A DNA stretch of 5,785 nt, taken from Actinomycetota bacterium. GTDB lineage: Bacteria; Actinomycetota; Actinomycetes; Nanopelagicales; Nanopelagicaceae. The DNA lies in assembly GCA_029978425.1 (NCBI GenBank), contig JAPOJL010000044.1, positions 1-5,785 on the forward strand. Direction: 5' to 3'. Position numbers and translations under genes: made by a program. The stretch's first letter is position 1. The number at the start of each line of letters is the position of its first letter. The notes beneath the pieces were generated by a model. That model was not told the origin of the DNA. It searched no databases and saw only the letters and a program-made list of their open reading frames with translations. Shown one piece after another: positions 1-4,955 of this stretch.

Positions 1-272
1 GCATGGGAGTCAAGGATTCGACGGCCGGCTTTCGTATTTATTCTTCACAGATTCTTCGGCAGATTAATCTTGAAGCAATTAAAAGTGAGGGCTACTCATT
101 CCAAATCGAAATGACGCGAGCGGTCCACCAGAATCGCGGGAGTATCGTGGAAGTGCCCATAACTTTCAGGGAACGCGAACAAGGCGTAAGCAAAATGTCT
201 AAAAAGATCGTGCGAGAGGCTATGACTCTTGTGACGATTTGGGGCGTAAAACGAGTTCTTCGCATCAAATAA
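1..272 (+). CDS. GT2 glycosyltransferase, polyprenol monophosphomannose synthase-like (C-terminal part)
   Basis: This is the C-terminal 89 residues of a gene that begins before the window. The ATG at position 3 falls inside a conserved block, so it is an internal methionine. The visible part carries the end of a dolichol/polyprenol-phosphate mannosyltransferase fold: a D-S-T-x-G-F-R block (residues 5-11 of the visible part), G-Y-S-F-Q-I-E (30-36), E-V-P-I-T-F-R-E-R (50-58) and G-V-S-K-M-S (61-66). These are the acceptor-side motifs of the DPM1/Ppm1 family. Such enzymes transfer mannose from GDP-mannose to a polyprenyl phosphate at the cytoplasmic face of the membrane, supplying lipid-linked mannose for glycoprotein or lipoglycan synthesis. 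No C-terminal membrane segment follows, so the protein appears to be the soluble single-domain type, or the catalytic end of a fusion with an upstream acyltransferase-like domain, as in some mycobacteria. Family assignment is firm; the exact acceptor is inferred. The stop codon lies one base from the 3' end of the opposing tRNA gene. Confidence 0.85.
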   Translation, partial: MGVKDSTAGFRIYSSQILRQINLEAIKSEGYSFQIEMTRAVHQNRGSIVEVPITFREREQGVSKMSKKIVREAMTLVTIWGVKRVLRIK

Positions 273-273
273 A

Positions 274-363
274 TGGCGGTGGCGGTGGGATTTGAACCCA
301 CGGTTGAGTTTCCCCAACACGCGCTTTCGAGGCGCGCTCCTTAGGCCGCTCGGACACGCCACC
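274..363 (-). tRNA. tRNA-Ser(CGA), reads codon UCG
   Basis: The minus strand folds into a complete class II tRNA of 90 nt. The 7-bp acceptor stem (GGTGGCG with CGCCACC) is perfect. The D stem is TCC/GGA, and the anticodon stem CGCGC/GCGCG closes a CTCGAAA loop with anticodon CGA at 327-329. A long serine-type variable arm (GTTGGG, GAAA loop, CTCAAC) follows, and the T arm is GTGGG/CCCAC with loop TTCAAAT. The discriminator base is G, as expected for serine, and the CCA end is encoded at 274-276. The gene lies 21 bases downstream of tadA on the same strand, so it may be co-transcribed with it, but a TATAGT hexamer just upstream suggests its own promoter. Its 3' end is one base from the stop codon of the convergent glycosyltransferase gene, so any 3' trailer must be antisense to that gene. 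Confidence 0.97.
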
Positions 364-370
364 GTGGGCG

Positions 371-376
371 ACTATA
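371..376 (-). promoter_or_regulatory. putative -10 box for tRNA-Ser
   Basis: On the minus strand this hexamer reads TATAGT, five of six matches to the sigma-70-type consensus TATAAT. Seven bases separate it from the first base of the tRNA, placing the predicted transcription start at or within one base of the mature 5' end. I see no good -35 element at 16-18 bp (best candidates read TAGAAC or ATAGAA), which is common in Actinobacteria. The upstream part would lie inside the 3' end of tadA. The hexamer and spacing are seen directly; promoter activity is inferred. Confidence 0.4.
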
Positions 377-384
377 CGCGAGGG

Positions 385-837
385 CTACCTCTGTTCTATA
401 AAAAATTCTTTGAGCAGCGCTGCACATTCATCTTTAAGCACATCAGAAATGACTTCTACTTTATGTAGAGCTCGTGGATCTCGTAGTAAGTCCCACATCG
501 ATCCTGCGGCTCCCGCCTTTTCGTCCCATGCGCCAAAGACAACACGTGGAATCCGCGATTGCATAATTGCACCAGCGCACATTGCGCAGGGTTCCAGAGT
601 TACAACAAGTGTGCACTCTTCAAGTCGCCACGAACCAAGTGAGCGGGCTGCGGCTTTGATAGCAACAATTTCAGCGTGGCCCAGTGGATCGCGCAGTAAT
701 TCTCTTTGATTATTTCCTAGCGCAATGATCTCGCTATCTTTGTTGAGCATGACTGCGCCAACAGGAACATCGCCACTTGCAGTCGCGCCAAACCTTGCGC
801 GCTCCAGGGCTACGCGCATCGCCCTTTCGTAATTCAT
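385..837 (-). CDS. tadA: tRNA-specific adenosine deaminase TadA
   Basis: This 150-residue protein has the usual length for TadA and the full zinc-dependent deaminase signature. H54-A-E56 supplies a zinc ligand and the catalytic glutamate, and P83-C84-A-M-C87 supplies the two cysteine ligands. The flanking D-V-P-V-G-A-V (23-29) and R-I-P-R-V-V-F-G-A (95-103) are also typical of TadA. The enzyme acts in the cytoplasm as a homodimer, converting adenosine 34 to inosine in tRNA-Arg(ACG) so that one tRNA reads CGU, CGC and CGA. The ATG at 835-837 shares one base with the stop codon of the upstream gene (TAATG), indicating translational coupling; its own ribosome binding site is weak. The neighbour is the actinobacterial TadA-associated protein, which argues against the related guanine or cytosine deaminases that share this fold. 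Confidence 0.95.
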   Translation of the reverse strand: MNYERAMRVALERARFGATASGDVPVGAVMLNKDSEIIALGNNQRELLRDPLGHAEIVAIKAAARSLGSWRLEECTLVVTLEPCAMCAGAIMQSRIPRVVFGAWDEKAGAAGSMWDLLRDPRALHKVEVISDVLKDECAALLKEFFIEQR

Positions 838-1310
838 TACAGCTTTTCTACCAAATCAATGTATTCATCGCCAAATCCAATCCGGCGTGCAATCACTTCA
901 AGTTGTTCATCTGGGAACATTTCATCGTCATCACAGATTAATTGCAGCTCCATGGCATCAAGACCGAGATCGGTGAAAATATTTAGATCCCCTGCTGGTT
1001 CATCAGCATCATCTTCTGCAGGAAATTCAATATCGGTAAGTTCTAGAACTTCGGCAGCAATCTCGTAATCAAGGGCTGTCATGACATCACTTAAAACCAT
1101 CTGCATCTTTGCGCCGATCTGGCGGATTACAATAAAGAATTGATCATCAATCGAGAGCATTGCTAAAGCGCCACCATCAACTTGTTGCGCACGGAGCGCA
1201 TCAAGCACTACGCCGATGTCAGTAGTGGCATCATCAGGAAGTTGGGAGATTCTCCAGCGGCCATCATCGCGCCAGGCAAGCAGTGCAAATTCGAGTCTTT
1301 CGTCTGCCAT
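837..1310 (-). CDS. tRNA adenosine deaminase-associated protein
   Basis: This gene encodes 157 residues from the start chosen here. It resembles the actinobacterial family usually encoded just before tadA. The N-terminal half has F-A-L-L-A-W-R-D-D-G-R-W (8-19), G-G-A-L-A-M-L-S (46-53), D-D-Q-F-F-I-V-I-R (55-63) and L-S-D-V (73-76). An acidic linker (about 96-108) leads to P-A-G-D-L (105-109), the D-L-G-L-x-x-M-E-L block (114-122) and a C-terminal M-F-P-D-E-Q-L (131-137) with G-F-G (145-147). The protein is strongly acidic, lacks membrane segments, and shows no catalytic motif I recognise. Its role is inferred only from its place beside tadA, perhaps as a partner or stabiliser. An in-frame ATG at 1383-1385 would add 25 residues, but the family homology begins near the internal Met, and a GGAGG site lies 6 bases before it. 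The longer start would put both divergent start codons on the same CATG. Confidence 0.85.
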   Translation of the reverse strand: MADERLEFALLAWRDDGRWRISQLPDDATTDIGVVLDALRAQQVDGGALAMLSIDDQFFIVIRQIGAKMQMVLSDVMTALDYEIAAEVLELTDIEFPAEDDADEPAGDLNIFTDLGLDAMELQLICDDDEMFPDEQLEVIARRIGFGDEYIDLVEKL

Positions 1311-1316
1311 CTCACA

Positions 1317-1321
1317 CCTCC
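1317..1321 (-). promoter_or_regulatory. Shine-Dalgarno site that fixes the start of the TadA-associated gene
   Basis: The minus strand reads GGGGAGGTGTGAG directly before the ATG at 1308-1310. The GGAGG core is a near-perfect anti-16S match with a 6-base spacer. It is the strongest ribosome binding site I see in the window and decides in favour of this start over the ATG 25 codons upstream. Confidence 0.8.
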
Positions 1322-1371
1322 CCGCGCTAAAGAAATGCAATGCGCCATAGTTCCACCGTTGTGCTTGGTAG

Positions 1372-1377
1372 TAAAGT
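1372..1377 (+). promoter_or_regulatory. putative -10 box giving a leaderless or near-leaderless upp transcript
   Basis: TAAAGT fits the actinobacterial TANNNT pattern and ends 6 bases before the upp ATG, so transcription would begin at or next to the A of the start codon. No Shine-Dalgarno sequence precedes upp, as expected for a leaderless mRNA. An overlapping alternative is TAGTAA at 1369-1374, with TG one base upstream. No convincing -35 was found. This lies in the divergent region of about 73 bases at 1311-1383, where I could not identify a clear promoter for the minus-strand gene. Confidence 0.4.
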
Positions 1378-1383
1378 GTCGCC

Positions 1384-2022
1384 ATGAAAGTACACGTCGT
1401 AAATCACCCACTTGTTACCCATAAATTGACGGTACTGCGCGACAAGAACACTAATTCTCAAGTCTTCCGTCACCTCGTCGAAGAGCTCGTGACGTTATTG
1501 GCATATGAAGCAACGCGAGAAGTAAAGATTTCTCCAGTCCAGATTGAAACTCCGGTTTCGCCCACAAAAGGCGCAATTCTTTCAACACCTCGCCCCGTCG
1601 TCGTTCCCATTCTCCGCGCTGGCCTTGGAATGCTCGAGGGAATGATGCGCGTACTACCGAGCGCTGATGTTGGATTTCTTGGCATGGTGCGAGATGAGAA
1701 GACGCTTCAAGCATCTACGTACGCAAATCGCTTACCTGAAGATTTAAGTGGTCGCCAGTGTTACGTTCTTGATCCCATGCTTGCTACTGGTGGAACTCTG
1801 GTTGCGGCATTTAATTATCTGATTGAACGAGGGGCCCAAGACATTACGGCGATCTGTTTACTTGCAGCTCCCGAAGGTGCAAAGACTGTAGAACGTGCTT
1901 TCTCTAATTCTAATTTCCCTATCACCATCGTTACCGGCGCTATGGATGAGAAGTTAAATGAGCACGGATATATCGTTCCTGGTTTGGGCGATGCAGGAGA
2001 TCGACTTTACGGAGTCGTATAA
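1384..2022 (+). CDS. upp: uracil phosphoribosyltransferase
   Basis: This cytoplasmic salvage enzyme converts uracil and PRPP to UMP. The 212-residue length is typical. Diagnostic parts are the N-terminal H-P-L-V-x-H-K-L-T-x-L-R-D block (8-20), P-I-L-R-A-G (75-80), and the PRPP-binding loop [11 protein letters not shown] (128-138). The C-terminal uracil-binding segment [12 protein letters not shown] (199-210) is intact. The start is fixed by the conserved M-K-V-H-V-V opening. No Shine-Dalgarno site precedes it, and a TANNNT hexamer sits about 6 bases upstream, so the message may be leaderless. It is the first gene of an apparent three-gene run; its TAA is followed directly by the ATG of the malic enzyme gene. 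All residues I associate with activity are present. Confidence 0.97.
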   Translation: MKVHVVNHPLVTHKLTVLRDKNTNSQVFRHLVEELVTLLAYEATREVKISPVQIETPVSPTKGAILSTPRPVVVPILRAGLGMLEGMMRVLPSADVGFLGMVRDEKTLQASTYANRLPEDLSGRQCYVLDPMLATGGTLVAAFNYLIERGAQDITAICLLAAPEGAKTVERAFSNSNFPITIVTGAMDEKLNEHGYIVPGLGDAGDRLYGVV

Positions 2023-3399
2023 ATGGCCAACACATCCCCGGGTTATGGCATCACAATTCGCGTTGAAGGACGTCCTGAATTCCAACCCGTTGCTGAGATA
2101 ACCACCATCATCACTCGCGAGGGTGCGATGATTACCGCTCTCGATGTTGCAGATTCTCAATTAGATAGCGTTGTTATCGATGTTACGTGCGATGCGATCG
2201 ATGCGGCGCATGCTGAACGCATTACTAGCGCATTAAGCGCTTCACCGATTTTGAAGGTTCGTAAAGTTTCTGATCGCACATTTTTGCTTCACCTCGGTGG
2301 AAAACTTGAAGTCCAATCAAAAGTTCCACTGAAGACCCGTGATGATTTGTCACGGGCCTATACCCCTGGCGTAGCTCGAATCTGCCAAGCCATCGCTAAA
2401 GATCCTGCCGATGCTCGCCGCCTCACCATCAAGCGCAATACCGTCGCCGTCGTCACTGATGGCTCCGCAGTTCTTGGTCTAGGAAATCTTGGCCCTGCAG
2501 CAGCGCTACCTGTGATGGAAGGAAAAGCTGCGCTCTTCAAAAGATTTGCTGATGTCGATGCCTGGCCGGTATGCCTTGATACTCAAGATGTCGATGAAAT
2601 TGTTCGCACCGTACAACTCATAGCCCCTGTCTATGGCGGAATCAATCTGGAAGATATTTCTGCGCCACGCTGCTTCGAAGTCGAAGCGCGTTTACGAGAA
2701 CTCCTTGATATTCCCGTTTTCCATGATGATCAACATGGCACTGCCGTTGTTGTACTCGCTGCCCTACGCAATGCACTCAAGTTAGTAAAGAAAGATTTAA
2801 GTAAAACAAAGATTGTTTTGAGTGGTGCTGGCGCGGCCGGAACTGCAATTGCGCGCTTACTTGTACTAGCCGGCGCAAAGAACATCATTGGATTTGATAG
2901 TAATGGTGTGATAAATAAGAAGAGTGATACCTCAAATGAGATGCGCAAATGGTTTGTAGATCACTGTAATCCAGAACAATTTGATGGAACCCTCAGCCAA
3001 GCAATTAAAGGCGCAGATATCTTCATTGGAGTAAGCGCGCCTAATGTTTTGACTGAACCTGATGTGCAATCAATGGCCAAAGATGCGATCGTCTTTGCCC
3101 TCGCCAACCCAGACCCAGAAATAGATCCTGTTTTAGCTCGCAAGCATGCGGCCGTTGTCGCAACCGGGCGAAGCGATCAACCAAATCAAATAAATAATGT
3201 CCTTGCTTTCCCAGGAATCTTCCGTGGCTTACTTGATGCAGGAGCTTCAAAGATAACGGATGAGCTTCTTGTGGCCTGCGCTGATGCGATCGCATCATGC
3301 GTCTCTGAATCTCAACTCAATGCCTCCTTTATTGTTCCAAGCGTCTTTGATCCTAATGTCGTGAAATCAGTCGCAGATGCGGTTAGGAAGTGCTGCTAA
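2023..3399 (+). CDS. NAD(P)-dependent malic enzyme with N-terminal ACT domain
   Basis: This 458-residue enzyme should oxidatively decarboxylate malate to pyruvate and CO2, linking the TCA cycle to pyruvate. Residues about 8-90 form an ACT-like domain, probably a regulatory ligand-binding module. The malic enzyme core follows, with catalytic tyrosine Y113 in A-Y-T-P-G-V-A, V-T-D-G-S-A-V-L-G-L-G-N (144-155), and the general base K168 in M-E-G-K-A. Metal ligands lie in N-L-E-D (208-211) and H-D-D-Q-H-G-T-A (234-241). The Rossmann motif G-A-G-A-A-G is at 268-273, and F-D-S (291-293) ends the next strand, where an acid favours NAD over NADP. A-N-P-D-P-E (361-366) and N-N-V-L-A-F-P-G (391-398) complete the site. 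The ATG abuts the upp stop with no gap and has GGAG at 2011-2014, 8 bases upstream. This ACT-malic architecture is familiar from Streptomyces. Cofactor preference is inferred. Confidence 0.95.
   Translation: MANTSPGYGITIRVEGRPEFQPVAEITTIITREGAMITALDVADSQLDSVVIDVTCDAIDAAHAERITSALSASPILKVRKVSDRTFLLHLGGKLEVQSKVPLKTRDDLSRAYTPGVARICQAIAKDPADARRLTIKRNTVAVVTDGSAVLGLGNLGPAAALPVMEGKAALFKRFADVDAWPVCLDTQDVDEIVRTVQLIAPVYGGINLEDISAPRCFEVEARLRELLDIPVFHDDQHGTAVVVLAALRNALKLVKKDLSKTKIVLSGAGAAGTAIARLLVLAGAKNIIGFDSNGVINKKSDTSNEMRKWFVDHCNPEQFDGTLSQAIKGADIFIGVSAPNVLTEPDVQSMAKDAIVFALANPDPEIDPVLARKHAAVVATGRSDQPNQINNVLAFPGIFRGLLDAGASKITDELLVACADAIASCVSESQLNASFIVPSVFDPNVVKSVADAVRKCC
3385..3390 (+). promoter_or_regulatory. 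Shine-Dalgarno site supporting the TTG start of the DedA gene
   Basis: AGGAAG lies inside the last codons of the malic enzyme gene, 9 bases before the TTG at 3400-3402. There is no ATG or GTG in this frame near the N-terminus, and the first membrane segment begins at about residue 15, so the TTG is the only sensible start. Confidence 0.6.
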
Positions 3400-4005
3400 T
3401 TGTCGATCGCTGATTGGGTCGAGCAATATCTCAACGCTTCTACCCCGTTCTTCATTTACCTTGCACTAGGCGCAATTGTCTTTGTTGAAACTGGAATTTT
3501 GATTGCCTTCTTTCTCCCTGGAGACTCGATTCTCTTTGCCGCAGGTTTAGTTGCTGCCACACGAGATGACACCAACATCGTTTTTCTCGTTACCGTTATC
3601 TTTATCGCCGCATTCCTTGGCGACCAAGTTGGGTATGTCTTAGGCCGAAAATATGGGCGGGCATATCTCGAACGACACTCATCGCCACGAATCGAGAAAA
3701 TGATTACTCGCGCGGAAAACTTCTATGAGAAGTATGGATGGAGCGCGGTCATTCTCGCCCGCTTCTATCCCTGGATTCGAACATTTATGCCTCCGATAGC
3801 CGGCATCGCAAAGATGAATTACTACAAATTCTTAGCAGCCAACGCACTTGGCGCGCTGTTATGGGGCGTTGGAATCACATTGCTGGGCTTTTACGCAGCT
3901 TCGATTCCAGTCCTTAAAGATTCATCAAGGCTGATTGCAGCATTCTTCATCGTGCTTACGATTGCGTTAACTGTTAGAAATTACTTGCGTTCTAAACGCG
4001 ACTGA
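3400..4005 (+). CDS. DedA family (VTT domain) inner-membrane protein
   Basis: This 201-residue membrane protein of the DedA/SNARE-associated family starts at TTG, on the base after the malic enzyme stop. Hydrophobic segments lie at about 15-36, 43-53, 60-80, 114-120, 144-166 and 176-193. Key family residues are present: E30 in F-V-E-T-G and D42 in L-P-G-D, 12 apart, then R121 and R127 in A-R-F-Y-P-W-I-R-T, 6 apart. This spacing equals that of the functionally essential E39/D51 and R130/R136 of E. coli YqjA as I recall them. F-L-G-D-Q-V-G-Y-x-L-G-R-K-Y-G (72-86) is also a hallmark. DedA proteins are tied to membrane homeostasis; some families act in flipping undecaprenyl phosphate or phospholipids. 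The substrate here is unknown. The 3' end overlaps the opposing transporter gene by 25 bases. Confidence 0.93.
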   Translation: MSIADWVEQYLNASTPFFIYLALGAIVFVETGILIAFFLPGDSILFAAGLVAATRDDTNIVFLVTVIFIAAFLGDQVGYVLGRKYGRAYLERHSSPRIEKMITRAENFYEKYGWSAVILARFYPWIRTFMPPIAGIAKMNYYKFLAANALGALLWGVGITLLGFYAASIPVLKDSSRLIAAFFIVLTIALTVRNYLRSKRD

Positions 4006-4955
4006 CGAGCGCCACCCACAACCACTCCGACATAGGTCATGGCAATACCTGTGACCAAATACCAACTGACACTCACACCCTCGCTTGGCGCATAGAGATC
4101 AAGTAGTAAGGAACCGAAGAGTTGTCCACCAACGCTAAAGAGCGTGAAAGTTAATACGCCAAGATGTTGCACAATCAATGATGTTGCAGCGATATAGATG
4201 ACCCCAATAATTCCGCCGGTGTAAATCCACCATGGACCACTCGGAAGTGTTTGCAATTCAATCTTGCCGAAAAGCAGAAGCACAAGAATAAATAAAACTA
4301 AGAAAGATGTTCCCGTGATGAAGTTAAGAAGAGATGTGGTGTAGCTCTGGTTGCAGAATTCATTGATCTGGCCATTAAGTGCGCGTTGAACTCCAACTAA
4401 CGCTCCAGCAATCACGGCCAGGCCGACAGCAATAAAGGAGAAGCTATGCGCTTCGATCTTGTCGATAACAGAAACCAAGACAGCTAATACAGTTATGAGC
4501 GCTGCGCCAACGCGACGAGGTGAGATTAATTTCGGTCCACCGCCGGTTAATCCAATGCGATCAACAATTAATGATGTGGCGGTCTGGCCAGCGAGTGATG
4601 CAACGGAATACACCGCTACTCCGATCAGAGGCACAACGCTGGTCTGGAGCGCAACAAAACTTCCACCAAGTGCGCCAGCCAATAAACGCCATCGTGGAAT
4701 TGCGCCCGTGCGGACTGCAGTTCGCAAGCGCGTAATACCTGCTTTTACTGCTGGACTGAATAGCGCATACAACGCAACAAAGAAAAGCCCGGAGGAGAAA
4801 GAAACCAAAGCGGCTTGTGGAGCATTATCGAGGCGATGAGAGAGTTCGCCATTAGCGCGGGCTTGCAGCGCAATCATTACTCCCGAGATGGCAGCCAGCG
4901 CATCTAGGCGAACCGCGCTACTCGCTGATTTTGCCACTGAGCTCCAACCATTCAT
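3981..4955 (-). CDS. DMT superfamily transporter, duplicated YdcZ (DUF606) type
   Basis: This is a 324-residue integral membrane protein with about ten hydrophobic segments (near 16-33, 49-67, 91-109, 112-131, 149-166, 174-192, 208-229, 242-264, 267-287, 298-315). It is built from two similar five-helix halves: Q-A-R-A-N-G (31-36) recurs as Q-R-A-L-N-G (190-195), and G-Q-T-A-T-S-L-I-V-D (123-132) as G-Q-L-F-G-S-L-L-L-D (277-286). This matches the YdcZ family of drug/metabolite transporters, fused in tandem. The substrate cannot be read from sequence. Two starts are possible: the ATG at 4955, overlapping the upstream ATPase gene by 38 bases with a poor ribosome site, or a GTG at 4935-4937 (residue 7), overlapping by 20 bases with GGAG 4 bases upstream. 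The C-terminus overlaps the convergent DedA gene by 25 bases. Family call is firm; the start is uncertain. Confidence 0.88.
   Translation of the reverse strand: MNGWSSVAKSASSAVRLDALAAISGVMIALQARANGELSHRLDNAPQAALVSFSSGLFFVALYALFSPAVKAGITRLRTAVRTGAIPRWRLLAGALGGSFVALQTSVVPLIGVAVYSVASLAGQTATSLIVDRIGLTGGGPKLISPRRVGAALITVLAVLVSVIDKIEAHSFSFIAVGLAVIAGALVGVQRALNGQINEFCNQSYTTSLLNFITGTSFLVLFILVLLLFGKIELQTLPSGPWWIYTGGIIGVIYIAATSLIVQHLGVLTFTLFSVGGQLFGSLLLDLYAPSEGVSVSWYLVTGIAMTYVGVVVGGARQSRLERK
3985..4001. terminator. small hairpin inside the convergent gene overlap, possible bidirectional terminator
   Basis: GCGTT (3987-3991) and AACGC (3995-3999) are perfect inverted repeats around a 3-base loop, extendable by a T-G and a T-A pair to seven pairs. 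It falls within the 25 bases shared by the DedA and transporter genes. There is no clear T-run after it on either strand; the minus side is only mildly T-rich. As an intrinsic terminator it is weak and may be chance. Confidence 0.2.

Noticed and set aside
96..362. Minus-strand frames running through the tRNA gene into the glycosyltransferase gene
   Set aside because: They translate the tRNA-Ser sequence itself and the antisense of a conserved protein; no independent support.
410..709. Open frame of 99 codons on the plus strand opposite tadA
   Set aside because: Lies fully antisense to a well-supported deaminase gene; composition is serine- and arginine-rich as expected from a shadow frame, and no domain or ribosome site supports it.
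385..837. Alternative identity as a cytosine, guanine or riboflavin-pathway deaminase
   Set aside because: The HAE and PCAMCAGA motifs with flanking TadA-type sequence, the 150-residue length and the adjacent TadA-associated gene all favour the tRNA enzyme.
274..837. Idea that tRNA-Ser(CGA) is a TadA substrate because the genes are adjacent
   Set aside because: The anticodon begins with C, so there is no adenosine 34 to deaminate; adjacency has no direct enzymatic meaning.
1451..1714. Minus-strand frames opposite upp
   Set aside because: Antisense to a conserved enzyme gene, without motifs or ribosome binding sites.
4459..4839. Open frame of 126 codons on the plus strand opposite the transporter gene
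   Set aside because: Fully inside a clear ten-helix transporter gene on the other strand; the predicted protein has no recognisable motif and looks like a mirror of the real codons.
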